From contig NZ_CP111079.1 of NCBI RefSeq assembly GCF_026278245.1, positions 1,180,501 to 1,244,500 on the forward strand: 64,000 bases of DNA, read 5' to 3'. Shown here one piece after another: positions 51,304-60,614 of the stretch (its first letter is position 1; each line of letters starts with the position of its first letter). Under the pieces are notes generated by a model. That model was not told the DNA's origin and searched no databases. It saw nothing but the letters and a program-made list of their open reading frames with translations. Origin of the DNA: Pontibacter kalidii. GTDB taxonomy: Bacteria; Bacteroidota; Bacteroidia; Cytophagales; Hymenobacteraceae. Both the position numbers and the translations under genes were made by a program.

Positions 51304-54300
51304 ATGCTGCAGCACAACACCCTACGCCCGAAGCAGGCGCTGAACAAGGCTTACCTGCGACTGAAAACAAGCAGAACCGAGATAGAGCAATTTAAGCTGG
51401 CGCTGACGGCGTTGCTGGATAACATAAACCTGCACGAGACGGAGGAACACGCCAAGAACCACCTGCGTGATTTTCTGCGGTTGACTTTTTATGATAAGTA
51501 TGGGGTGAACACCAAGGGCAAGACCGACCTGGTGATCCATACCGGAAACAATACCAAGAGCAATGCCGGGGTGCTGCTGGAGGTGAAGCGGCCCACCAAC
51601 AAGGCCGACATGCCCACCACCGACAACCTCAACTACAAAGCCACCCACGAGCTGCTGCTCTACTACCTGCGCGAGCGCCTGGAGCACCACAACCACGACA
51701 TGCGCCACCTCATCGTAACCAGCGTGCACGAGTGGTTTGTGTTTGATGCTTTTGAGTTTGATAGGCTGTTCTTTCGGAACACGCAGCTGAAGAAAGACTT
51801 TGCCGACTGGAGCGCCGGGCGCAAGGCCAGCGGCAGCACCGATTTTTTCTATAAAGAGATTGCCGCGCCCTACATTGCCAGCCTGCAGGAAAATATCAGT
51901 TATACTTATTTTAACCTGAAGGAATACGAGAAGCCGCTGCGCAACCAGAACCCGAAAGACGATGTGAAGCTGGTACAGCTCTACAAGCTGCTCTCGCCGG
52001 CGCATTTGCTTAAAGAGCCCTTCGCTAACGACGCCAACTCCCTGGATCGCGATTTTTACCTGGAGCTGCTGCACATCATCGGGCTGGAGGAAGTGAAGGA
52101 GGGAGGTCGCAAACTGATCCAGCGGAAAGCTAAACCTAACCCCGGCTCGCTGCTGGAGGCCGCTTACCAGAAACTGCGCTCCGAAGACCTGATATCGGGC
52201 CTCGATAACCCCTACAGCTACGGCAGCACCCGCGAGGAGCAGCTGTTTAACGTGGCCCTGGAGCTGTGCATCACCTGGATGAACCGCATCCTGTTCCTCA
52301 AACTGCTGGAGGCGCAGCTCATCAGCTACCACCACGGCGACAAGAAGTATGGCTTTATGAGCACCGTGAACCTGCGCGAGTTCGACGACCTGAACGAGCT
52401 GTTCTTCGATGTGCTGGCCGAGCGACCCGAAAAGCGCAGCGCCAGCGTGAAGAGCAAGTATAACCACATCCCGTACCTCAACTCTTCGCTGTTCGAGACC
52501 ACGGCGCTGGAGAAACGCACGCTGCGCATCTCTAACCTGAAAGACCGCAGCCTGCTGCCGCTCTACCCGCAAACCGTTTTCCGCCGCACACAGGGCAAAG
52601 ACTTTATAAACAAGCACCCGGAACTGCACACGCTGGAGTACCTGCTGCGCTTTTTGGGCAGCTACGACTTCGGGGCCGAGGGCAAGGAGGAGATACAGGA
52701 GGAAAACAAGACGCTGATCACGGCTTCGGTGCTGGGGCTGATCTTTGAGAAGATAAACGGCTACCGCGACGGCTCCTTCTACACGCCCGGCTTTATTACC
52801 ATGTACATGAGCCGCGAAGCCATACGCCGTGCGGTGGTGCAGCGCTTTTCGGAGAAGTATGGCTGGAACATCGACACCAGCTCGGCCGGACCAGGATTCG
52901 AATCCCTGCAGCTCCGCATCCACCAGAACTATACTTTAGAAAGTATAAAGGAGTATAACCAGCTCCTCAACAGCATGCGCATCTGCGACCCGGCGGTGGG
53001 CTCGGGGCATTACCTGGTGAGTGCGCTAAACGAGCTGATCGTGCTAAAGCATGACCTCCGGATTTTGACGAACCGCCAGGGCAAGCCGCTGCACTACGGA
53101 AGTATAGAAGTACAGAACGATGAGCTGATCGTGACCGACCTCCATGGCGAACCCTTCAGCTATACCGTAACCGAGCACCCCGACGGCCACCGAAGTATAA
53201 ACCCGCAGGTGCAGGAGCTGCAGGAGGCTCTTTTCCATGAGAAGCAGACGATTATTGAAAACTGCCTTTTCGGGGTGGATATTAACCCGAACTCGGTCAA
53301 GATCTGCCGCCTGCGCCTCTGGATAGAGCTGCTCAAGAACGCCTACTACACCGCCCCCGAAAGTATAAACGGAGAGCCAGGCTCGGGCAAGTATACCCAG
53401 CTGCAGACACTGCCCAACATCGACATCAACATAAAGCAAGGCAACTCGCTGCTGAGCCGCTACCCGCTCACGGCCGACCTGAAAGAGGCCTTTGGCAAGA
53501 AGGGCCATAGTTTGCAGGCTTACCGCGAGGCCGTTTTAAAGTATAAACACACCAACTCCAAGGCCGATAAAAAGCAACTGGAGGCGTTCCTGGAGGAGAT
53601 TAAGCAGGGCTTTAAGACCACGCTGGCCAACAACGACCCGCTGCGCAAGAAAATGGCCGACCTACGCGGGCAGATCTCGGTGATGCAGAACCCCGACCTG
53701 TTCGGGGCCAAAAAGGTAGACAAGAAGCAGCTGCAGCAAAAGCAGAAGCAACTGCAAAAGCTGGATGACGAGCGCCAGGCCATCGAGACGAACAAAGTAT
53801 ACGAGGGGGCTTTTGAGTGGCGCTTCGAGTTTCCGGAGGTGCTGGACGAGGAAGGAAAGTATAAAGGCTTCGATGTAGTGCTGGGCAACCCGCCGTACAT
53901 ACGCCAGGAGGAACTGGGCAGCTTTAAACTATACTTGCAGAAGGCCTACAGCACCTACGCAGGCACCGCCGACCTGTATGTATACTTTGTGGAGCGCGGG
54001 ATAGAGCTGCTGCGCCAGGGCGGGCAGTTCAGCTACATTCTGCCGAACAAGTGGATGCGCGCCGGTTACGGACAGGCGCTGCGAAACTGGCTGCAAAACT
54101 ACAGACTGGAGCAGCTGCTGGACTTCGGTGATTTGCCCGTGTTTGAGGAAGCCACTACCTACCCGCTTATACTTGCCGTGGCCAAGTATGAACCTGAGGC
54201 TGGCTATACCTTTGAGGCCGCTAATATAAAAACGCTAAAGTATGAGCAGGGGCTGGAGGCATACGTGCTGCAACACAAGTATGAGGTGCAGGCCGACCTG

Positions 54301-55224
54301 CTGCCTGACTCCGGCTGGACGCTCTCCGACAGCACCGCGCAGCAACTGCTGGAGAAGCTGAAAAACACCGGCACACCGCTGGGCGAGTATGTAAATGGAA
54401 AAATTTACCGTGGCGTTCTTACTGGTTTAAACGAGGCTTTTGTAATTGATGAGGCCACCAAAGAACGACTTATACTGGAAGATCCGCGAAGTGCGGAAAT
54501 CATCAAACCGTTTCTGGCGGGCCGCGATGTGAAGCGCTACCAGCCGCCGAAGTCGGATAAGTATCTTATACTTTTCCCTGCCGGATTCACGAAAGAGCGA
54601 GCCGGAAAAAGTATAAACGAGCAACAGGCGTGGGAGTGGTTGCAAGAGAGTTATACTTCTGTGGCGGAATTTATGGCTCCTTTTGCTGAAAAAGCTGCTG
54701 CGCGTTGGGATAAAGGAGAATTCTGGTGGGAGCTCAGAGCTTGTGCTTACTATGATGAGTTTGAGAAGCCTAAAATTTTATATCCTGATATTTCTCTGAA
54801 AGGTGATTTTACTATAGATAGGAGTGGAGGCTGGTATATGGCTAACACCTGCTATTTCTTCAATTGCAATGATAAATTTATACTTGCCCTTTTAGCCAGT
54901 AAACTTATACTTTATTATTATAAAGAAACCTCAGCATCTGTAAGAGGAGGATATTTGAGGTTTTTCTCACAGTATGTTTCTCAGCTCCCCATCGCCACAC
55001 CTGACGAAGAAACGAAAGCAAGTATAACGCAGCTGGTCGAGCAGATTTTAAGTATAAAACAAGCCGATCCGGCCGCCGATACGTTGGAGCTGGAGGCGGA
55101 GGTGGATGTGCTGGTGTACCGCCTCTATAACCTTACCTACGAGGAAGTGCTGCTGGTGGAGCCCGGCTTTAGCATGCCCCGCGAGGCCTATGAGCTTGCG
55201 CCCGGCATGGTAGCCAAGGTATAA
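51304..55224 (+). CDS. Type IIG restriction endonuclease-methyltransferase
   Basis: A single 1306-aa chain with all parts of a type IIG (Eco57I-like) system. The N-terminal nuclease has Asp75 in GKTDLVIH and Glu93/Lys95 in LLEVKRP, a PD-(D/E)xK site. The helical part leads to the N6-adenine methyltransferase with motif I DPAVGSG (562-568) and motif IV NPPY (862-865), plus FGVDINPNSVKICRLRLWIELL. The C-terminal 300 residues resemble a TaqI-type target-recognition domain. The gene is intact. Its recognition sequence is unknown. It contains 23 AGTATA/TATACT hexamers by hand count. Confidence 0.93.
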   Translation: MLQHNTLRPKQALNKAYLRLKTSRTEIEQFKLALTALLDNINLHETEEHAKNHLRDFLRLTFYDKYGVNTKGKTDLVIHTGNNTKSNAGVLLEVKRPTNKADMPTTDNLNYKATHELLLYYLRERLEHHNHDMRHLIVTSVHEWFVFDAFEFDRLFFRNTQLKKDFADWSAGRKASGSTDFFYKEIAAPYIASLQENISYTYFNLKEYEKPLRNQNPKDDVKLVQLYKLLSPAHLLKEPFANDANSLDRDFYLELLHIIGLEEVKEGGRKLIQRKAKPNPGSLLEAAYQKLRSEDLISGLDNPYSYGSTREEQLFNVALELCITWMNRILFLKLLEAQLISYHHGDKKYGFMSTVNLREFDDLNELFFDVLAERPEKRSASVKSKYNHIPYLNSSLFETTALEKRTLRISNLKDRSLLPLYPQTVFRRTQGKDFINKHPELHTLEYLLRFLGSYDFGAEGKEEIQEENKTLITASVLGLIFEKINGYRDGSFYTPGFITMYMSREAIRRAVVQRFSEKYGWNIDTSSAGPGFESLQLRIHQNYTLESIKEYNQLLNSMRICDPAVGSGHYLVSALNELIVLKHDLRILTNRQGKPLHYGSIEVQNDELIVTDLHGEPFSYTVTEHPDGHRSINPQVQELQEALFHEKQTIIENCLFGVDINPNSVKICRLRLWIELLKNAYYTAPESINGEPGSGKYTQLQTLPNIDINIKQGNSLLSRYPLTADLKEAFGKKGHSLQAYREAVLKYKHTNSKADKKQLEAFLEEIKQGFKTTLANNDPLRKKMADLRGQISVMQNPDLFGAKKVDKKQLQQKQKQLQKLDDERQAIETNKVYEGAFEWRFEFPEVLDEEGKYKGFDVVLGNPPYIRQEELGSFKLYLQKAYSTYAGTADLYVYFVERGIELLRQGGQFSYILPNKWMRAGYGQALRNWLQNYRLEQLLDFGDLPVFEEATTYPLILAVAKYEPEAGYTFEAANIKTLKYEQGLEAYVLQHKYEVQADLLPDSGWTLSDSTAQQLLEKLKNTGTPLGEYVNGKIYRGVLTGLNEAFVIDEATKERLILEDPRSAEIIKPFLAGRDVKRYQPPKSDKYLILFPAGFTKERAGKSINEQQAWEWLQESYTSVAEFMAPFAEKAAARWDKGEFWWELRACAYYDEFEKPKILYPDISLKGDFTIDRSGGWYMANTCYFFNCNDKFILALLASKLILYYYKETSASVRGGYLRFFSQYVSQLPIATPDEETKASITQLVEQILSIKQADPAADTLELEAEVDVLVYRLYNLTYEEVLLVEPGFSMPREAYELAPGMVAKV

Positions 55225-55239
55225 ACGCAACCTGTAACC

Positions 55240-55749
55240 ATGCAAAACCTGGAAAAGCTTCCCCTGGAAGAGGGCGTAAAACAGCAGGTCAGGCTACACC
55301 GCGATTAGCTGCTGGCCGTGGCCGGCGTAAAGGTGGATATACAGGAGGTAGGCCCGGAGATCATTAACGTGAGGGTAGGGCAGAAGGAGCTAAAGAATGG
55401 CTTTCTGCATAACCAGCGGCAGTTGGTAAGCAGAGCAGCAAAGGTGTTAGCGCCACTCATGGGCGGACAGCACAGGATTCACTATACCACCTTAACCTTT
55501 AAGCCCGATTTCGCAGCCGTTACCACAGACTGGCTAAAAGAGAGGCTGGCTGAGTTCAGGCTTTCCCGTAACGACCTCATCAAGCAATCCGGTTTAGGCA
55601 AGGAAGTTCTGAGCAGGATTATGTCCGGCGCCGAACCTCCTGCACCGCATCAGCAGGCCGTCCTGTACTATTACTTCATGGTGCATGAGCTTAACCACAG
55701 CACCAGGGCGTTTCTAGCCTCCGACGACACACCTGCAGCAGACCTGTAG
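55240..55749 (+). pseudogene. Helix-turn-helix protein broken by an amber codon
   Basis: The ATG at 55240, 15 bp after the type IIG gene, opens MQNLEKLPLEEGVKQQVRL and reaches an in-frame TAG at 55306-55308. The frame then continues directly as LLAVAGVKVDIQEVGPE through 147 codons, ending at 55749. One base change (TAG from CAG, Gln) would restore a 169-aa protein. The C-terminal part (LSRNDLIKQSGLGKEVLSRIMSG) looks like a Cro/CI-type HTH. A restart at the GTG at 55318 might give a shorter product. It may once have regulated or partnered the restriction gene. Confidence 0.7.
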
Positions 55750-56193
55750 GAGCGAGCTGACGCTGAAGAAGTATAAATAAGCCGGTGCTGCGGTACTGCC
55801 GCCACGTAAGCAACGGGCCAGGCAAGTATAAAAATCGCCCTCGGGGAAGGCAGGGCCGGTAAGTTCTAATTTAAACGGCCTTGCCCCCGGACCCAGCCAC
55901 AACACTCGCCCGCACTCGCGCTTCCGGATCTGCAATCCGGAAGCACTTACTACAAGGATTTGTAATCCGACTTTATACTTCGCCACCCGTCTTTATACTT
56001 CCAGCCTGCTAAAAAATCCGGCAGACAGGCAAAGCAGTAGGATCATTAGAATGCATACTTGTAATTATTGCGCATAAAGAGCAGAAAAACAGCTGTTTGC
56101 GTAAAATTTACGCTAAAGTTGTGCAATTGTGTCATTGGGTAAGTCATAAATAATGTGAAATTCGTACAATAAAAGTATATATAATGCTGACAT
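55750..56193. repeat. Intergenic region with short TTGCAA-type hairpins
   Basis: 444 bp. Hairpins ttccggatctgcaatccggaa (55922-55942) and ggatttgtaatcc (55957-55969) lie among several TATACTT sites. The last 130 bp (56060-56193) are AT-rich and probably hold the promoter of the next gene. Confidence 0.65.
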
Positions 56194-56634
56194 ATGCCAC
56201 TCGCTAAGCTGCAGAAACACTTGTTCACGGTTGTACAAAAGGAGCCGCACGTTACAGTGCGCCTTTACCCGGAGATGAAATTTCTGTATGTGGAGTGGCA
56301 GGGCGTCATATCGAGCGAGGAGCTGCGTTCCGTTTTTATAAAAAACTGCGCTCTCGTAATTGAGCATGGGGTGGAGGTTGCCGTTGCCGATTTCAGCCGC
56401 CTTAGCATCCCCCTGCTGGCAGACCAGCTATGGATAGCCAACCATGCCAAGGAGCAGCTTAAGTGCAGCAAGCTAACGCGTATAGCCAACATTATGGCCC
56501 CCGAGCTACTGCAGCAACTTTCTATTGATACCCTGAACGGGTCATCCTCCGATGGCCTGCCTCCCTGTGTTACTCGCGATTTTATGCTGGAGGAAGATGC
56601 GCTGAGCTGGCTTTTCCCGGAAGGCTTTTGCTAA
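56194..56634 (+). CDS. SpoIIAA/STAS-like protein A
   Basis: A 146-aa soluble protein. VTVRLYPEMKFLYVEWQGVISSEELRSVF is followed by a strand VEVAVADFSRLSIPL, where the family keeps a DSR-type turn after the second strand, and by helices KLTRIANIMAPELL. This layout is like SpoIIAA-like/STAS folds found in many Bacteroidota. A paralog with the same strand pattern lies at 61905. Each has an 84-88-aa companion gene on the other strand. Function unknown; anti-anti-sigma-like signalling or membrane association are possible. Confidence 0.7.
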   Translation: MPLAKLQKHLFTVVQKEPHVTVRLYPEMKFLYVEWQGVISSEELRSVFIKNCALVIEHGVEVAVADFSRLSIPLLADQLWIANHAKEQLKCSKLTRIANIMAPELLQQLSIDTLNGSSSDGLPPCVTRDFMLEEDALSWLFPEGFC

Positions 56635-56725
56635 GTGGCTTGGCTATGCTTTAACGGCTGGCCAGAGTAGGGGCAGCTGTGTAGGGGCAGGCCGCAACAA
56701 ACCCCATGCGTTGCTGCTGTCGGGC

Positions 56726-56980
56726 CTACGCCGGAAAAAGGGTTCGCAGCTTGCCCGGCTTTTTGTTCTGGAACAGCCGCAGCATAAACTTAAACACATT
56801 ATACCCCTCTACCGATTTGTTGGGCGATTTCAGCGTTCGCCTGTAGTCCAGTGTTTCCATCAGGCTCTGCGTGTCGGTCAGGAGCAGGTACCTGTACATG
56901 TTCATAAAGTATTTATTAGCCTTTACAGAGCTCATCTTCAAGCCTAAGACCTCTTCCACAGCTCTTTTCTTGTTGTCCAT
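56726..56980 (-). CDS. Small paralogous protein, copy 1 (84 aa)
   Basis: An 84-aa helical protein: KKRAVEEVLGLKMSSVKANKYF, MNMYRYLLLTD, SLMETLDYRRTLKS and YNVFKFMLRLFQNKKP. It matches the 88-aa protein at 60135 over the whole length (KKRAV-EV-GL near the start, KYF-N-Y-Y near 25, TLD-R near 43, FKFML-R near 65). No known family comes to mind. It converges with the STAS-like gene at 56194 with a gap of about 90 bp. Confidence 0.7.
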   Translation of the reverse strand: MDNKKRAVEEVLGLKMSSVKANKYFMNMYRYLLLTDTQSLMETLDYRRTLKSPNKSVEGYNVFKFMLRLFQNKKPGKLRTLFPA

Positions 56981-57114
56981 ACTTCTTTAAAATTTTATAA
57001 AACCAGTTAATTACAAGGTACCTTTTTTCGGGCACTAAACCAACAATAATCCTCTCTATATCAAATTGATTATCATATGTTAATATAAATGCTTACAAGT
57101 ATAAACAGGAGGTA

Positions 57115-57326
57115 ACTGGAACCAAGCTATCCTTGCTAGCTGCTGTTCCTCCACGGCTTTACAACCTACTCGCTTCATTTCTGGCTTTGGCTCCCTCATG
57201 GCCGGGAGGCCTCGTCCTCGGGCATCGCGCGGTGTTCCCTCCTGCGCCAGGGCGCTGCCGCATGCGCGGCACCGGATCTCACAAGGCGCTCAACCCAAGG
57301 ACTGGGATCAGGTTCGATAGCCGCTG
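57115..57326 (+). repeat. Long mosaic element, copy 4
   Basis: About 210 bp with the order aactggaaccaagc, ctccacggctttacaacctact, gtttcattt-like, gggaggcctcgtcctcgggcatcgcgc, gttccctcctgcgcc, caccggatctcacaaggcgctc, ccaaggactgggatcagg, ttcgatagcc. No nested insert. Confidence 0.8.
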
Positions 57327-57559
57327 CCCTTGCTGTCATCTCGACCTTTGGGAGAGATCTCTTTAGAATTCCCCATAGATCTCTCACAGCTACGCTGGCT
57401 CTCTTCGGCTCCCGCCTCAAGAGTACTCGAGATGACAGGGAGTAGGGCAAGTGTGATTCTCCTCCTCGGAGGGGTTAGGGGTGGGTTTATACTTTGTAGT
57501 TCTGCTGTTCCGGATTGCAAATCCGAAAGAGCATGAAAGGGTGGGTTTATACTTTGTAG

Positions 57560-57579
57560 GGACAGGTTGCGACCTGTCC
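57560..57579. repeat. Palindrome (ACAGGTCGCGACCTGT family), one base changed
   Basis: ggacaggttgcgacctgtcc: the central CG pair has become TG, as if by loss of one base-pair match in the centre. Confidence 0.8.
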
Positions 57580-57996
57580 GCGCGAGAACAGCAGCTATAC
57601 AATCTATACTTCAGCAGCAGTAGTTATAGGCTCCCCTCCTGGGGGTAGGGGCCCTCGAAAAAGCTAAGGAGGGGCAGGGGTGGTTGGAACCAGTGCTGCA
57701 GCCAGAAGCCCCGAAAGTGTTCAGGATCTTCTACTCGCAGCAGCTGCGCACGCAACGAAGTATTTAGAACGCAGGTTAGAAGCTAGCGAGCGCAGCTCTG
57801 AGGGGTAGGGTAGGAGTGGTTGAACACTGTACCCAATCTCCCGACAAGCCCCAAAGCAAGTATAAATCGTACCCCCGCTGCTTTTTTTGGCGGAAAGAGG
57901 ATTACTTTGTTTATATAGCGTATTGCTATACCCTGCGGCCTCAGGCGGAAGTATAAACATCAACGAAAGAATTAAGAACAAGAAACAGCATCACTT

Positions 57997-58431
57997 ATGG
58001 GAATGATGAAAGAATTTAAGGAGTTCGCCATGCGTGGCAACGTTATGGACCTGGCTATCGGTATTATCATTGGCGCTGCCTTCAACGGGTTGGTTAACTC
58101 CGTGGTAAAAGACCTGATCATGCCGCTGGTCGGCAAGGCTGTCGGCGACATGGACTTTTCGAACCTTTACCTGCCACTCTCCTCTGAAGTGCCCACCGGC
58201 CTTGCCCTGGAGGAAGCCCGAACGCTTGGGGCTGTGTTAGCTTGGGGTAACTTTATCACCGTGCTGCTCAATTTCCTGATCCTGGCGTTCATCATCTTTA
58301 TGATCGTGAAAGCTATGAACAAGCTGAAGCGCAAGAAAGCCGAATCTCCTGCTGTGCCGCCGGCCGCAACTAAAGAAGAGGTGCTACTAACCGAAATGCG
58401 TGATGCCCTCCGCCAGATTGCGGCGAAGTAA
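57997..58431 (+). CDS. mscL: Large-conductance mechanosensitive channel
   Basis: A 144-aa channel that opens under membrane tension to release osmolytes. It has the amphipathic start [18 protein letters not shown]1 [27 protein letters not shown], a periplasmic loop ([18 protein letters not shown]) and TM2 [25 protein letters not shown]. The C-terminal cytosolic helix carries [19 protein letters not shown] residues ([15 protein letters not shown]). Length and motifs are normal. A terminator follows. Confidence 0.97.
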   Translation: MGMMKEFKEFAMRGNVMDLAIGIIIGAAFNGLVNSVVKDLIMPLVGKAVGDMDFSNLYLPLSSEVPTGLALEEARTLGAVLAWGNFITVLLNFLILAFIIFMIVKAMNKLKRKKAESPAVPPAATKEEVLLTEMRDALRQIAAK

Positions 58432-58455
58432 GCGGTTATAGCAGACAGAAGTATA

Positions 58456-58488
58456 AAAAGCGCCGGTTCCCTAAAGACCAGCGCTTTT
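58456..58488 (+). terminator. Terminator of mscL
   Basis: Stem aaaagcgccgg / ccagcgctttt (one mismatch) with a T run, 25 bp after the mscL stop. Confidence 0.75.
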
Positions 58489-58940
58489 CTATACTTCTGC
58501 TATACTTTTTAGCCTGCTGGCGCAAGCCTCCGCTTGTACTTTCCCGGCCACTGCTTCCTTCCATTTGAACCAAGCTACTCTTATTTGCTGCCGCTGATCC
58601 ACGGCTTTACAACCTGCTCGTTTCATTTCCGGCTTTGGTGCGCTCAAGCCCGCGAGGGCTCGTCTTGGGGGTAGGGGCCCTCGATAAGGGCATCGCGCTG
58701 GGAGCTTTTCCTACCCCCACCCAAAGACTGGGTTCTAATTCGATAGCTACAGCTACTCCTACATGTACCGGGCTCCATCCCCTGTTTTTAGGGGAGGGTT
58801 GGGGAGGGGGTGTCCCCCTTAGAAGGGGGCAGGGGATGATGATCGCCTGCGAAGAATTCCCCTCCCCGGAGGGGCTAGGGGTGGGTAATGCTTACCTAGG
58901 GCGCAGCCTATCATACTATGGCAGCGGCCCGGTGCGGCGC
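58489..58940. repeat. Intergenic repeat region with long element copy 5
   Basis: It begins with ctggcgcaagcctccg (58516), as at 42507 and 42790. Long element copy 5 follows (58562-58756) with the nested insert tgggggtaggggccctcga at 58666-58684. A T-poor stretch (ttaggggagggttggggaggg) and a CCACCCC-type hairpin (58855-58888) follow. No gene is supported. Confidence 0.8.
58562..58756 (+). repeat. Long mosaic element, copy 5 (with nested insert)
   Basis: The part after the insert is shortened compared with copies 2 and 4: ggcatcgcgctgggagcttttcc joins directly to cccaaagactggg and ends in ttcgatagc. Confidence 0.75.
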
Positions 58941-58945
58941 AAAAC

Positions 58946-58980
58946 AAACATGCCTGCTCTTTACCGGAGCAGGCATGTTT
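58946..58980 (-). terminator. Terminator of the small lipoprotein gene
   Basis: Perfect 14-bp arms aaacatgcctgctc / gagcaggcatgttt with a 7-nt loop, 23 bp past the stop at 59004 (minus strand) and followed on that strand by TTTGTTTTG. Confidence 0.88.
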
Positions 58981-59003
58981 GCTAAAGTATAGTTGCTGAA
59001 GCC

Positions 59004-59243
59004 TTACTTATCTCTGTCTTTCTCACGATCGTTGACATCAGCATCCACCGTCTTGGTTCTGGTGGTGGTGTCGTATTCCACAACCGTTTCAGTTACTTCG
59101 TACTCTGTTGCCACGGAATCACGGTCTACCACCACTTTGTTATCTTCTTCTGCCTCCAGGCTGGTTGTTCTATCGGTTCTTTCGCAGGCGGTCAAACTTA
59201 GCGAAGCCACAGCTACCACACCTGCTAAAAATATCCTTTTCAT
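59004..59243 (-). CDS. Small lipoprotein with charged repeats
   Basis: From the ATG at 59243 the product has 79 aa. It has a lipoprotein signal MKRIFLAGVVAVASLSLTAC and a Thr/Val/Glu/Asp-rich low-complexity body (DSVATEYEVTETVVEYDTTT, then DADVNDREKDRDK). It is probably an abundant envelope protein. No family is known. Confidence 0.7.
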   Translation of the reverse strand: MKRIFLAGVVAVASLSLTACERTDRTTSLEAEEDNKVVVDRDSVATEYEVTETVVEYDTTTRTKTVDADVNDREKDRDK

Positions 59244-59505
59244 AGTTTTAATCATTAGTTCAACATAGATTAATACAAAACCAGGCAAAAGCCAGCTGTA
59301 TTCTATATATCCTTTTACGGGTTCTTGCTAAGAAAAGGTGTGCTTTGCGTTAAAAGTACGGGCTATGCAGATCAGGAAATGTACAAAAACGCTTTCGCCG
59401 GGTGGCTAATCGGCAGCAGAGGTAAGGGGAGTGCTCAGCAGGGACTTATCTAACAGGTATGTTTCCGCATCCTGGAGAGAGGGGGGAAAGCGTGCCAGTT
59501 TATCC

Positions 59506-59982
59506 CTACTCCAAATATCCGAACAACTTGCGCAGCAGCACGATCTGGCCGAGGTGGTAAGCGTTGTGCTCGGCAACCAGCATAGCCTCCCGCAGCAGTG
59601 TTTGCCCCTGTCCGTGGGGAAAAGGAGCGTACAGGTCGGTTTTGGGATTCTGCACCAGCTGTACCAGCTCCTCCAGATCCTGAGTAAGGGTTCTCATGGT
59701 TTGCTCCAGCGCCTCCTGGCTTTCGGGGGCAGCCTGGGCGGGCCAGTAGTCATCGGGCCACGCGGGCTCCTGGTAGCTGGCGTTGCGGCTAAAGTCGAGT
59801 ATGTCGTGCTGGGCAAAGCGCAGGTGCTCGAGCAACTGCCAGATCGTATAGGGCAGGCCTTCCGCCTTGCGTCCGGCCTCCTGCCGCGTGATTCCCTCCA
59901 GCAGCTCCTCCCGCGTTCGGAAGGCCTGTCCGCCGCGCATCAGCTTTACCAGCTGTTCCCGCAGTTGTTCGTCCTGTGTCAT
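59506..59982 (-). CDS. DinB-family protein
   Basis: A 158-aa four-helix DinB/YfiT-type protein. The metal-binding His residues sit in WQLLEHLRFAQHDI (around 48-55) and EHNAYHLGQIVLLRK near the end. Many family members are thiol-dependent metal transferases; the reaction here is unknown. No gene partner is evident. Confidence 0.9.
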   Translation of the reverse strand: MTQDEQLREQLVKLMRGGQAFRTREELLEGITRQEAGRKAEGLPYTIWQLLEHLRFAQHDILDFSRNASYQEPAWPDDYWPAQAAPESQEALEQTMRTLTQDLEELVQLVQNPKTDLYAPFPHGQGQTLLREAMLVAEHNAYHLGQIVLLRKLFGYLE

Positions 59983-60134
59983 GGTGATGGTCAGGTAAAA
60001 GTATAAGATACTTGCTGCAGCAAGGGTAGGTTGCCAGGAGGGGCGAGCCAGGTGCGGTTCTACTGCCTGTTTATACTTGCTGAGGGAGCGCGGCTTGTGC
60101 AGGTTGTAAACCTGTAGCCTGGGCAGCTAAAGGG

Positions 60135-60401
60135 TTAAAACGGATCCCGCTCCGGGGGGCACAGTGCGAGCAGTTTTTGCGGCTTGCTGCTGAGCAGGCG
60201 CTTCAGCATAAACTTAAACAAATGGTAAGCTTCCTCTTGCCGCTGCTCGTCTTCCAGCTTCGCACGGAAGTCGAGCGTCAGCATAAAGCTTTCGTAGTCG
60301 TTGTAGAGCATGTACTCATACACATTGATGAAATACTTTTGCGCAGCCTTTCTGCTAAGGTCCAGGCCCACAACTTCCATCACAGCTCTCTTCTTTCCCA
60401 T
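60135..60401 (-). CDS. Small paralogous protein, copy 2 (88 aa)
   Basis: An 88-aa helical protein homologous to the protein at 56726: MGKKRAVMEVVGLDLSRKAAQKYF, then INVYEYMLYND, FMLTLDFRAKLED and HLFKFMLKRLLSSKPQKL. The C-terminal tail (PPERDPF) is extra. It lies 3.4 kb from copy 1; a STAS-like gene is near each copy. Function unknown. Confidence 0.7.
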   Translation of the reverse strand: MGKKRAVMEVVGLDLSRKAAQKYFINVYEYMLYNDYESFMLTLDFRAKLEDEQRQEEAYHLFKFMLKRLLSSKPQKLLALCPPERDPF

Positions 60402-60614
60402 ATGTTACCTCCCGTAGCCCAGGTGTGGTTTACATTCCTGCTTTGCGCTGCAAAACAGAAGTTAAAATGTATGTTAGAGGTGGTAAGTTACAGGAACAGA
60501 GTATCCTAAAAAATGACGCTGGTTACCTTTTTGGAAAAAAAGTACTGATAGCCAGGGGGCTATACCTCAGGCGCTAAACTAAAGCCGTGGTGTATTTGCC
60601 ACACACAGTTTAAC

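Larger units (their letters stand above)
56981..57996. repeat. Mosaic of palindromic intergenic repeats (1.0 kb)
   Basis: No gene is supported. It holds the long element copy 4 (57115-57326), the tgtcatctcga ... tcgagatgaca inverted repeat with a ctcacagctacgctggctctc insert (57333-57437), a CCACCCC-type hairpin (57460-57492) and the hairpin ccggattgcaaatccg (57510-57527). The 20-bp palindrome variant (57560-57579), a CCACCCC hairpin carrying the nested insert (57632-57690) and a further gcgagcgcagctctgagggg piece (57788-57812) follow. The last 90 bp lead into mscL. Confidence 0.85.

Noticed and set aside
51322..52923. 533-aa open frame on the minus strand
   Set aside because: Completely inside the type IIG gene in antisense; no domain pattern and strongly biased Val/Gln/Leu content.
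57133..57366. 77-aa frame MLAAVPPRLYNLL
   Set aside because: Same peptide style appears from every copy of the long repeat element in different frames; it is repeat DNA, not a gene.
33247..59000. Possible insertion sequences in the repeat-filled gaps
   Set aside because: No transposase frame or consistent terminal inverted repeats with target duplications could be seen.
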